DNA of 64,000 nt from Cinclus cinclus (taxonomy: Eukaryota > Chordata > Aves > Passeriformes > Cinclidae). The position numbers and the translations under genes are program-made. Shown here one piece after another: positions 1 through 11,941 of the stretch. How positions within the stretch are numbered: the first letter of the stretch is position 1; the number at the start of each line of letters is the position of its first letter. The stretch lies in NCBI RefSeq assembly GCF_963662255.1, contig NC_085046.1, forward strand, positions 21,781,620 to 21,845,619, in the 5' to 3' direction. The notes below the pieces were generated by a model. It did not search any database and had not been told where the DNA came from. It saw nothing but the letters and a program-made list of their open reading frames with translations.

Positions 1-82
1 TGCTCTGAGCTGGAAGGTTGGGCTAGATGATCTCTAGAGGTTTCTTCCAACCTCAGCAGTTTGGTGAGATAATATTCTGTGA
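1..82 (+). mobile_element. CR1 LINE, 3' terminal fragment
   Basis: The first 80 bases match the 3' end of avian CR1 elements in sense orientation: GGTTGGGCTAGATGATCTC, then an AGAGG..TTCCAACCTC block, then an ATTCTGTGA-like terminus. The element is cut by the window edge, so its length is unknown. CR1 copies are normally 5'-truncated and end in short tandem copies of an ATTCTATG-type octamer rather than poly-A. No coding capacity remains here. The match is from memory of the family consensus, not from a search. Confidence 0.75.
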
Positions 83-282
83 AGTCTGCAAACCGAGTGT
101 TTGAAGAAGTGCTTTCTTTATTTGTTACTGAACTACAGATTTTGTTTGAGTCCAGCCTAAATATGGTCATGTGAAATTTGGCAAAAAATGGTTCTGTATT
201 CCCTATATTCATTCCCTTCATGGAAACTCCTAGTTTTTTGTGTTTCTCTTCACAAACCATTGACCCACCATCTTAATTTTAT

Positions 283-545
283 TTTCCCTTCTCTGTAACT
301 TCTTTAACTCTTAAGATGTAGAGACTAGAACTGCACACAGCACTGAAGATGGGACTTCACTAAGGTTTTATATCATGGAAAAATGCTGATGTCTCTCTTG
401 TTCTTAGTACCATTTCTGCTGATGTCCAATATTTTCTTGACTTTTTTAGCCACTACTGCAAAATGAGGCAATGATTTCAGAGATCTGACCGTGATGATTC
501 CAAGGTCTCTTTCCTGAACTGTAGCTGCAAAAAGCAGATGTAATT
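283..545 (-). mobile_element. Old CR1-like LINE fragment, reverse-transcriptase region, antisense
   Basis: On the minus strand this segment resembles the 3' part of the CR1 ORF2 reverse transcriptase. Landmarks on the plus strand are AGAACTGCACACAGCACTG (complement of the segment encoding an LEYCVQF-type motif), a TTTTTTAGCCACTAC block, and CCAAGGTCTCTTTCCTGAA (complement of a QERDLG-type motif). The frame is broken and diverged, so this is an ancient copy related to the CR1 lineages of turtles and other sauropsids. It encodes nothing functional. It is unrelated to the CR1 end at positions 1-82, which is on the opposite strand. Confidence 0.65.
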
Positions 546-2104
546 CTCCATCTGCCTGTTCTACTGGGATGCAACAGTGAAGACAGAGGTGCTGAGAGAT
601 GAATGGAAGGAAGAAGTAGGTCTAGTTGAATGTGCAGTAGTTTTCTTGCACTTCTTGCCTACTAGCACACATCTGCCTGTGCTGGGACCTATGCCTACAG
701 CTGCCAGAACACACTGATGGAGGAACACCTCTGTGAGCAAGCCATAATCTGCAGCACCATTTCCCAACTCCTCTGCCTTCTTTGCTTGAAGTTCATTTGC
801 AGCTACCCCTGTGAAACAGCACTAGCAAGGAAGTGATTTCTTTATGTTCTCTCATCTCTATTCACCTGGTGGTAACACAGCCTGCCCCTCCGTTTTATTA
901 TTCTTGGAGCTGTAGTTCAACCTCTTATGATAATCATAAAGGCAAATCTTCTCCAAAGCTTGCATAAGGCAATTGCATTATTAGCTTTCCATTACTGCCA
1001 AGGAAAGTATCTTAATTTAGCAACTGTCTGTTACTGAGGCCACTACTTGACAGCAGGGCTGACATAAATATTTATTGAACTTGCAAGGGGAAAACATCTA
1101 CCAAGTAGAATGGAATATTCATTCATGGTGGAAAATTAACAGCTGTTTCCCTAAACTGCTTCTCCTAATGACTGCATTACAGGGAGTACATTTTCAGAAA
1201 TGAATATGCTAAAATGATTGCAACAAGTGCCATAAGTTGAATCCACACCTAACAAAAATAATATTATACTCAAAGTCCAGCCATGTTTTACAGGAATTCT
1301 TATCTAACTACCTTGAAAATGGCTAAATTACATGGTGCAGTCAACTTCAACTTTTGCACTTTATGTAATCACTATATTTGCTACTCCTGCTACCCAGTCT
1401 TTTCTAAATTTCAAACTTGTGCTGTCAAAAGGAAAAATAAACACTAGACAGGTCATCTCTAAAGCATGAGAAGTGCTAAATGGGCTGGCATCCAAAAAAC
1501 TAAGATTATAGGAATCTGTACAGCAGGAAAAAATATATGAGCAGAGTTGGACTTTTCCCGGTGAAAGAAAAGCATCCATTAAATCCTACACTGTGCTTCA
1601 GGGTAGTATCCACAACAAGTCCCATCTCTCCTTTCCCTGGGAAGTCATTTAATGTAGGAATATTCCAAAAGTGCATCTTAATTAGTGTAGTCTTCATAGC
1701 AAAATATCTTTATACCTGATTGAAGGGACTAAATCCTTCCCTACAGATTGCAATGCTTGTGGCATCTGATACACTGATACTAGTGGGGTCCCCTCCCTAT
1801 TAAACTGAATTGTTTTCAGCCTAGAGAATGTCCTTCAGGGTTCACAGACATTAAGCTTCTGGATATCTATTATATCTAATCTGAAAAATCACATACACTA
1901 GAGCAATTCACCAAAAGTACGGATATGCTCAGACAGCCCCTGAGTACAGATCTGAGGCTAAAAATTTAATCCTCAAAAACCCTGAATGGTTCCTTATACA
2001 ACTGATATATTTTTCCAGTGAAATTTAAAAAGTTCTGTTTCTACAGGAAGATAGAGCCATCGTTGCCTTAATTAAGCTCTGCCCATGTCACAGGCAGTGT
2101 CTGA
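546..2104. other. Gene-free single-copy-looking sequence
   Basis: The stretch is AT-rich with no recognisable exon, RNA gene or repeat. Open frames reach at most about 70 codons, overlap on opposite strands around 1,361-1,719, and resemble no known family. I see no structured repeat and no CpG cluster. Confidence 0.5.
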
Positions 2105-2190
2105 GAAGCCTGCTCTTGGTGACCTTGCTTGAGCAAGAGGGTTAGACAAAAGGTCCCCTCCAACCTCAACCTTTTTGGGATTTTGTGTTA
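2105..2190 (+). mobile_element. CR1 LINE, 3' terminal fragment
   Basis: The plus strand contains the blocks CTTGCTTGAGCAAGAGG, AAGGTCCCCTCCAACCTC and a degraded terminus GGGATTTTGTG, in the order expected for the sense 3' end of a CR1 element. The copy is about 85 bp, strongly 5'-truncated and diverged, and non-coding. A few bases of boundary uncertainty remain on both sides. Confidence 0.7.
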
Positions 2191-5100
2191 TCAGAGCCCA
2201 GGAAGGATCCTCAAAGTTACTGCCTCTGTAAGGTAGATTTCTAAATGTTATTCAGTAGGTTTTCTCTAAGCAGACTTAAAAGATGCTGGTGACACTTAAT
2301 GCTGAATGCCAAAGAGATCTGCATAGAAAATGCAGGGGAGGACATTGGCTCAGCTTTACCAAGCAGTTCAGTGCATTATGGGACTTCCTTAGAACATGAC
2401 AGATTTGAGCTTCCTTCAGCTACAGGTTCATACCTCCTATTTAAATATAGAAGAATCAGTAAGGCAGAAGTGCAGTTTAAAACTCCTCCCCTGCAGCACA
2501 GAGCCATGCTGTGGAAAGAAAGACAAGGGTCATTGCATGAAAGAAAGGAAGTGCGGGAGATCATTGAGCATCAGTGACTGGACTCCTGGTTTATGAGAAA
2601 GAGATTAAGAAAGAGGTATCATGTCTTGATTTCTCTTCTTAGCCTTCCCTATGCATTGTGCCTAAACAATCATAAGGAATGGATAAGTAGTCCTGGAACT
2701 GGAGCCTAGAAATAAAGGTTTTCCCTCAAAAAAAAAAGCTTCTCCAGCTGCCAATTTTCCAAACTGAAGCAAGGCATCCTCTTCTCCTTTTTGAAGATTA
2801 ATAAAATAGTTCCAGGCATGAACCTTCATTTAACCCCAAACAACCACTCCATACTCATGGGATTGAGTGCCCAAGACAATTTCAGACCTACTCCTGTAGA
2901 TGCTCAGTCACACCCTCTGTTTTATATTGCAATTCTGGGTCTGTCACACTTCTTCCGATGCCTTGCAGGCAGCAGAGGTACCTCATTTGCAGCTACATGT
3001 TCCAAAATGACAACACCCAACTGAGCATCACAACACTACACCCTGGTGCTTATCAACAAGAAAATTCCAAGGTCGAGGTTCTAATCTTCAAAATTTTTTG
3101 GCTGCAATACTATTAGACTTAGCTATTCCTTTATGTACATGCAGAAAAAAAATTATACAAATAAAACAATTAAGGATTACAGTATTTAAATTGATTGTTA
3201 AAACTTCAAAACCCTCAGAATTTCATTGGGACATTTCTTCATTTGATAAGTTTTTATTGATGTTTGGACTCTAAGAATGGTAGTGGGGGACACATCTCCC
3301 CCCAAACTACAGCAGCAGTAGTTTTTGTATAAACTCAATCTATTTTAACTGTAAAATGTGTAAGATTTATTCTGTAATCCACGACCATTATAAGGCACTT
3401 AAGGAATTCTCATCCAGCTATCCCTTATGATCACTTATTTGAATAAACATGCCTAACACTATAATTTTGAAGGCACTGAATCTTGCCGAGTTGTATCTGA
3501 CTGCCCTTAGACAATTCCTTTTAATGCTTTTTAAAGACTACTTAATATTATAGTCAAGTCACAATTTTCAAAGCCCACAAAGACCTATAATGCTGTCCAT
3601 ATTATCTCTCTGAGCTGGCACTATAATCTCCATGTGAGCTCATTTGTGTACAACTGAGTATAACACTAAAGACTTTTTAAAGTCTTATTATAAAAGGAAT
3701 CAGTCTCTATTTTATCTGCAAGATTTGTGACTTCTCAATAGAAGTCCTGGTAACAAAGATGGCTCTGGCTGAGATGTAAAAGATGAGCAACAAGACTGCA
3801 GCTCCTCTCTGGTTCCCAGGGTAATTTGGGGGAAGGAGCTATGGCCTCCTATGTTCTCTCTATGAAGTATTATAGCTGTGTAATGACAGGTCAGATGCTG
3901 AGGTGTTTGTGAAATACAGATCTATTTGTTAAATTATCCAATGTTCTTTGAATAATGGAGGAAATTCAATACAAGGAAGTAACACCTCTACAGTGAGACT
4001 GGGGAGAATAGAGAGCACTGATACCTCTACAGCATGACACACCTCTAACCCTGCTGAACTGTAGAACACATATATATATAAACCTCGGCTATAAAAATAG
4101 GCAGCAGTAAAATCCTTATCCTAAATCAAACTCTCTGAGACTTGCTGAGTGAAGTATGAGTCTTTCACAGACAAGGACCATGCAAGCTTCTAGGTAAGGC
4201 AGGCAAAAGAGAAGTTGGTGTCATTAGAAAAAAATATATAGGACTTATTTGACTTACATTCATAATTTTCATTTAAAGATGGATTTGATTTCTTGTGAAC
4301 CCTCAAGAAGCTTGAAAATAGGATGATATTTTTTCTCAGAACCCATTCATAAATGAAATGTTGGCTAAATTAGGAGGCTGTGTTGAAGGCAGTAGAGAAA
4401 AGAAGTTCACACACAGGCCTTGTGAAAGAAGGGTGAGAAGAAAAGCTGCCATTATTTTTCCAGTTAATACAGGACATGATGCTTTACCATGGAAAGATAC
4501 ATCTTGCAAAGCTTGCACACATTTTTGTTTCTCCTTTATTTAAAAGAAATAGGTTGATTCAGAGCTACTTGTTTCAGGATCACAGGCCTAATGTAAATAA
4601 GAATAAAGATTATAAGAAAAAAGGTTAAAATATTCATAATTTCAGAGCACTCTGCATGCTTAATTCTTGCTCCCCAAACTTACTACTTTCTAATGTTAAG
4701 GACGGGACTATTGATTTTAACACCTCCTGGTGTGGAAGGCATTTTCTGTATCTCTGCACATTGCCCTACAAACAGACTATTTGACTATTTGGGTTTTCCT
4801 GCCTCTTTCTCATTATGCAATCTTAAGTCCAGGTACAGAGATTTGATTTTGTCAAAAATGGGATCATTTCAATAATTTCCTATTCCTAACACAGATAAAA
4901 TACAATTGCTTCATAAATCCTGCTAATCTAATTCCTACTTAAAGCCAAGGGGATTCTCTCCATTGACTCAAATGGGAATTGAAGCAAATCTAGTGAAACT
5001 GGTACATCTATTCTCTGGCTCTATTACAACTAAAATTGCCTTTTAAAAAATTGTAGAGTTTTTTTTGAGACTTTTCTTTCAACTCATCTCACAAATATAA

Positions 5101-8100
5101 AACTACACTTTCATTAACTTTCCTAAACACATTGAGAGTACAGCAGCTTTTGGGTTTGGAAGTCAAGGAGAGTGCAGGGGGATGTGCCATTTCTGTCAGC
5201 TGCTTTGCCATGAATTCTGGTCACCTATGTTTTTTAAAAGAAATCTGCATAATAAAGCTCATTGAGACTCTTCTGGGGAGGAAAAAAAAGGGTTCATAAT
5301 CCAAGGTCTGAATTTACATAGATACATATACAAATCCAGCCTATCACTCTATGTAATACAGCCAGTTGTCCTGATGAGAACTGAAATACAGCACATAACC
5401 TTCCACCAGGAAGGACCATACCATTTTAATTGATGCAATTGTGAAGCATATTTCTATTGCATCAATAACTCTAAGTAGTTTTGTGCTGTTTTCCTACTTA
5501 TTGTTCAAAAATTTTTGTGAACAGAAAAGCAAAATTTCAGCAACTATTTTATAATCATACTTCCTTTGGTTTCAATGCTGATGTGGAACCCTGACAATAA
5601 TTTATCCACTGATTGTTTAAGAAGGGAAGATACTGTGCAGTGGATATCTGCTCTCTGAATTGTGTCTCTGTAATTCCTGTAGCAAAAAATACTGGTTTAC
5701 TTTTAATTGGATGAGAAAATTTTATCATTTTTTCTTTACTTGTGCAAAATATAGTTTAGGTTATATAATTAGCCAAATAAAATTGTGTGTAACTTTTATT
5801 TTAGTCATTTTCTTTAACATTTCCCAACTTTTGTGCCTAAATTAAAGAGGTACTATTGTACATCAGAACTTGATGCCACCAGAACTTGGTGTGAAATATT
5901 TGACCACACTGGCATCCAGTATGTTGCACAGTTATTGACCACAAGATGTAGCACTACCAAAAATGCTTAAAAGCTTAGTTTCAGTCAAAATAAGCCTTTT
6001 AAAGTCTGTATGATTATACCATTCATATCTTCACATCAAACTTTTCCTAACCATTTAGGCAGCAACTCAGGCAATAAAACAAGAATGGAGCTGGAATTAT
6101 GGTGCACACGAAACTGCCCTAGATGGTTACTCTTAGGAAGGATATCTGAATTTTGATTTTGCATTGGGATCTTCTCTGATTTTGAAAGATTTATTATTTT
6201 GTGTGTCAAATTGTTCTGGGAATATGGCTAATAATTTTCTGAAGTATCGTTTTTCTATCCTCATTTGGATGCCCAGAAATTACAGGAACAAACTGAAAAT
6301 GAAGAAAAAAATATACTGGGAAGAAAAAAGATAGTGCTTCTGAAACCCCAAAGAAAACTGAGTCCTAGTTTCTTCCAGTAATGGCATAGAAAAACAACTG
6401 ATTCAAAATATTATTGCCACTGAGAAAGGTGTTTTTAACATAAATGTAGAATTATGTTTTCAACAGACTCCAAGTTATTTTAGTAATGAGCTCTCTACTT
6501 GAATACCAGCAGTCTTCTAAAGTGGAAGTCAGTACACCATCCAAAACTACTCAGTGCAACTCTGAAAATGTAGCCAGTGAAAGTGGAGGTCAAAAGAAAA
6601 CCCAAAACTACAGCACTGGACAGCAGCCCACCTTAAAGCTTTAGGTGACAATAGGTGTTTTCATTGGGTGCCTGCAGAAATGACAGCCAGCAAAGGGAAC
6701 ATATTTCCAGTCTGTCACACTTGACATCCACAGGACCATAGTCATGTTTTGTAGGAAATACATATCTGGGGAGCCCAGTCACATTCACCCAGTATTTGAG
6801 CTTTGCCAGTCACAGAGCCAGTCCCAAACTTTAGGACTTCAGGCAGAAAACCTTGGATAACTAGTTAGGATAAGGTTTCTAAAAATATTTGGTGGAACTT
6901 GTCAAAATGCAAGTCTTATTCCAGCATTATTTTTTATCATCTAAGGTTGGAGACAAGAGCAAAAAGAAGTTCTCACTGAATCCACTTCACTGAACTGTGA
7001 GGAAGATCTCATCTGTGATAGGTTTGCAACAGACTAAAAAAGATCTATTCTTACTAAAGCTGATGGGGATGTCAAGACAAGAAAGGTGATGTGTATTCCA
7101 AACCCATATTACTTTCAAGTTATAGAATATGCACTCAGAAATCACCTTCATAAGAATGGGAGTCAACTGACTAAAGCTGCCTTTGCTGCAGCCTTTTTCT
7201 GGCTTTCAGGATTAGCAATCTGATTCTTCAGGCTGCAGAGTAGCAGCTCCAGGTGTGCATTGGAAGGATTGAATGGACAATTTATACAGTAAGCATTGTC
7301 ACTGAAATTAATGTGCTCACCAAACAACCAGCAGAGAAAGAGAGTCAGGGTCACACTAAATGAATATAGGCACAATCATATGTCCTCTGAAAGCTCATAA
7401 GGCCTTTTTTAGGTAAGAAATTTTCAACACCAGGATCAAACATAAGCTTGGAATCAGTTTGACAAAGACATGATCACATTAGCCATATGAGCTACCTGTA
7501 TTTTGCTATGGATCCTTGTAGGACTGTTTCAGAGCACCTGAGATGTCTGGACCCTAGAAGGTTTGAGTTTGAATTCTTCAGTGCTGGGAGTCAGATTCCA
7601 CTAGGATATGAATTTACCAAGCACATCCCTTGGCATTGCTGCAAATACTAAGAGTAAAATTCATTTCTGAATGTGCAGGCACTCCAAATCTGCAGCTGGC
7701 CCTGATGAATTACACTGAAATGGAACACCCAAGAAATCCCACTGTGATTCAGCAGACACCACACCATGGATTAACTGCTTTTGAAACCACCAAGGAATGG
7801 CCCTCTGTAAGCAACTGTCCTTTGGATTTAAAAACATGGGAAGAGTTGCACAATGAAGCTTAGTGGAATGAATTTATGAGGTGGTGCATCATAAAATTAT
7901 GATATATGGAAACAGATTGTTAAAAGGAATAAACACACATTTTCACTTGCTTGCAATTATGGTATACCTGCGTCTCCCTATTCACTTGCTTCCTATCCTT
8001 AGTGCTCCTATTCTCCCTAGTGGGAATGACTGTACCAGAATGTGATGTGGGCTGGACACTTCTGTTTCAATTCTTCACCAAAATCCACACTGATTCAATG

Positions 8101-11100
8101 TCTGGAGAAGATTAATTCTAGCCTTCACCCTCAGACATTATTTTAAACCTTAAAAGTAGAATGCACTTTTACATTATTTGGAGATCTAAAAGTTATTTCT
8201 GTCAGCTTATATTTTTCATCTCTTTTCCCTCTCCCTATGATACAAGCACAGCAAGATATGAAATTTCCATATTCAGAAAGCCAATGCAAATTTGTCTAGA
8301 ATCATTCTATCTTTTCTCAAGGGTAAATGATATAGACTTAGCTGATGGACCACAGTTAGATTCATTCAGTCTAATTTCAGATATTTAATTGAAGTGCCTT
8401 GTGGAGGTTTTTCCAACTTCAATTTCTTATGTTTTCCACCAACTTGAGGAAACGAGATTACTGCAGTTATGGTGGTGGAACCCAGACCACCTAGCAGCAG
8501 AGAAATGTGAGACTTTAGGAGACTCCTCTCTTGATAACCTCTATCCCAGCTCTGAAGGCTATGTCCTTGTACAGGCTGAAGAGGGAGTTCTGCCACAATT
8601 CACTGATTCACAGCTGGGCACTTGTAACCATGTGCTGATGTCTAACTGCCACCACTGTAAGTGTGATTTAGACATTTGTTGCCCAGCTGCTTTGTTAAAG
8701 CCATAAAGCTCAAGTCCTTCACTTAAATCCATTTCTGAGTCTGTCATTTATTCTCCTCCGTGTTTTGATCAATAGCTCAGAGCTCTTCAATACCATGCCA
8801 CTGTATATAAGGGTTTGAAATTATATCCACGTTCTGGCTGTCCAAGTGTAAAATACAAACTCATATCCAGGAAACATAATACTTTCCAGAAAAGTATTAA
8901 TATCCCCGGTACATAAAATTCCTAGACATTCTGAGGTGCACAGCAGGTTTTTCTGATTTCCCAGTACTCTACACTACTAAATGCACATACTGATATTATC
9001 AGAAATTAAGGGTGCTCAAAACCTACACAAGTAAACAGTGCTCAAATTTTGAAAACCTGTGGGGTTTTCATAAACAGATTACAGACCTACAAAAAGATAC
9101 TTTTAGTCATACTTGCACAAAATGGGTGCAATTTGGGTAACAGAAGTAGGTTTTTTGCTGCTAGTTCCTCTCTCTACAGTTTCTACAGATTTTTAAGCCT
9201 GACATCTTCAAGCCTGAGATCTTCATGTAATTCATTATCCATGTGTGTTATGGCTGTTCTTTTCCAAATGACCTTCAATTTGTGACTTTTTTTTCATGCT
9301 TTATTTTAAGATTCTCTGGAAATGCATTGAGCATATGCTTTATTTACATGAGTTGCAGTTCTCAAAAATATTTTTTCCTTAAGTCAAAAAGGTCATATCT
9401 TCCTGCAAACTTAACAAGTGCCTTTGATCCAAGCTTAGCTGTGTGGGTATCTATGCAAAACACAGGTATGATCTGTCTGCTTTATAATTTGGTGCATGTA
9501 GAGAACAAGCAACAGAAATTGGAAAGAGCTGCTTTTCTCCCTCACTCCTTCTCTTTGGTTTCTGATAGTATAGGACACACCTCCACACTAATTTATTTTA
9601 AAGGAAGCCTAAGACTGAGACACACATGCTTATTAGATTTCATTGCGGCACACTTTAGAGAATTACATCTAGCAAAAAGGAAGGCTCTATTAAAATTTCC
9701 TTTTGAGATTAATGTTAAAAAGCTCTAAAATAAAATAGAAATAATAAGGAACTTATTAAAATTATTTTAAATTATTAATTTTAATTTTTTTTCCAATAAT
9801 AGGCAGCTTACGAAATCATTCTCTGTGTCTGTATCTCCTCCCTTCCCTCCCATTCAGTAATTTTCCTGCCTCTTGCTTAACCAAAACTAGATTTGACAAA
9901 GGGGCAAAGGTCTCTGAATTATTTTCTTCCCAATAGCCTCATGAAAGCAGTCTATCAAAAAGAAGCTTGAGGCAAAGCCTGAGGTGTGCACTCCTATCGT
10001 ATTAGACACTGGAGAATTGACCCAGAGCCCAGAGCAAGCATCTCTTCTTTAGCACTCACAAAACTATTTGTTCATCCCTTGTATCTTTGCTTAAATAATT
10101 GGTCCATTTTGCTTTGTAAATATCAAGGCTCCATAGTGCTGCAAAGTTAAAACCCCCAGGGTAAGATCCAGGCTCTGGTGAAGTCTATCAGCATTTTACT
10201 ATTGATCCTCCTGGGGTCAGGATATGACCAAAGGCTTTTCTGTCTAAATGGACAAGGCTAAAGGATAAAAAACATGAGAGGGAAGATCAATACATTAAAT
10301 AAATTATTCTCTTCAAATTATTCTTTCAGCTTTAATATATGTACAAAATGTCACCCTAGCTATGCCACGTCTGAGTAAAGGGAAATTCTGTGGTATCAGT
10401 GCCATCACTACATTAAAACTGCCCAAAATTTTAATCTGGCAAGGAAGTATTTATAGAGATTTTAGTTTTTCTTCTTTTCAGCAAGGTCTTTTCAGCGGTT
10501 GTTAAAAACGAAACTGGTGATGATGCATTTTCAAAAGGTGGCCTCCTTGTACACTGCCACACAGAGTGTTGCTCACTCAGAGGTGTTCAGCCAAGGTTAG
10601 AGCTACCCAATGGACACCATTTCTACCACCTACAAGTCTGGGACTTCAGGTGAGGGGGAACCCCCTTTACCAACAATGAACACATCAAATTACCCAACAG
10701 TTGCCTCTGCTGTCTGAACCCACAAGAGAGCAACGTGGCCCCCTGAGGAGAGGTTGCTGCAGTCCTCAATATTCAAAAGTTATATTTTCATATTGGCCTA
10801 TGGAAATCCCAAAAGTAGCAGCTACTACTTCTGAAAAAGTACAGCCCCTCTTACTACCTATAGAAAACCTGCTGCACTTCATTCGATACATATATTATGA
10901 ACTCCAACTGGAATATGAGTATTTTACAGAGAAATATTATGCAAGGAGAGTGTGGTACCCAAACCTCCTCAATAAATACTTGCATCAAGTGCCTAGTGCT
11001 CCTAGGCAACAATAAGAAAAGTGAGGGAAACCACAAAGTTTCAGACTACATTTTATTGATTTTATCTTTCTCATTCACTGTGTGTTAAATATCGCAACAC

Positions 11101-11780
11101 AAAATCCATTTTACCAGATGCAAGTGGCAATTATGCTTTTACTTTGCTAGGCTGTAATGGAAAACTGTCTAATTTAGCCATTGTCAGATTTTTAAAATGA
11201 TTTCTGACTGCAAAACTGACACAATATACTGAGTTTGCCTGAAACAAGCTGCATTAATTTAAGTTCTGATGTTAACTCCTGCTTTCTTGACAACGTGCAC
11301 TCCTGTGCCTGCTTAAGTATTGGGATATTCTGTGTGCAGAAAATACAGAACAGCATGTAAAAAAGCTTCCCTACTCCTTTCCAGTCCCAAAAAGAAAGTA
11401 GCAAAGGGCCATTACTATGAATTCAGTCATAATCATTGGATTTAAAAGCAAAAAAATGCTAACTAAACAGATCTTGATTCTTATATCAATGTAAACAGGA
11501 CGAATGTTGGATCCAAAACATCAGCGAAAACACTGGAACTACTCTTTAAATGGAAGATGACTTGTTGAATATGCATCTTCAATGTTTTGCAGTCTGTGTA
11601 TTGTGGAATTCTGACAGCATGTACTTGAAAATTTGTATATGAAATCTGATTATTTACATTCAAATTTAAATTATTCCGTTGCTATAGAAAGGAAAGTGGA
11701 ACACTGCCAAGTGCTTTATAAAATAGAGTGAGAAATTAAAAACCTCTATTTGTCCAGGACAATTAAAGAAGGGAAAATGC
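2191..11780. other. Long gene-free interval, no identifiable repeats
   Basis: About 9.6 kb of AT-rich sequence. I found no exon-like frame flanked by plausible splice sites, no RNA gene and no repeat family I can name. The longest open frames are 9,243-9,728 (+, 161 codons) and 8,389-8,706 (+, 105 codons). Neither shows a domain, compositional bias or motif that I recognise. Short A/T runs and an (AT)n stretch near 4,069-4,080 occur. The interval may be an intron of a large gene or true intergenic DNA; the sequence does not decide. Confidence 0.5.
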
Positions 11781-11840
11781 GTTAGGTTTACAGTTGAACT
11801 TAATGATCTTACAGGTCTTTTCCAATTTAAGTGATTCTAT
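11781..11840 (+). mobile_element. CR1 LINE 3' terminal fragment, first of a tandem pair
   Basis: Sense-orientation CR1 terminus. It contains GTTAGGTTTACAGTTGAACT, then TGATCTTACAGGTC, TTTTCCAATTTAAG and TGATTCTAT. Only about 60 bp survive. It is followed within five bases by a second copy of the same terminal segment, at 11,845-11,941. Confidence 0.7.
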
Positions 11841-11844
11841 AATT

Positions 11845-11941
11845 AGGGACATGGTTTAGTGGTAGAATTGGCAGTGTTAGGTTTACGGTTGGATGATGAT
11901 CTTAAATGTCTTTTTCAACCTAAATGATTCTATGAATTTAT
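11845..11941 (+). mobile_element. CR1 LINE 3' terminal fragment, second of a tandem pair
   Basis: A second, slightly longer CR1 end on the same strand. It begins AGGGACATGGTTTAGTGG, a hallmark block about 90 bp from the CR1 terminus. It continues with GTTAGGTTTACGGTTGGA, a GATCTTAAATGTC block and TTCAACCTAAATGATTCTA. The two adjacent ends could be two independent insertions or a local tandem duplication. Confidence 0.75.

Noticed and set aside
9243..9728. 161-codon plus-strand open frame, the longest outside the satellite
   Set aside because: No family resemblance or splice or promoter context, and its composition matches its AT-rich surroundings. Considered a chance frame.
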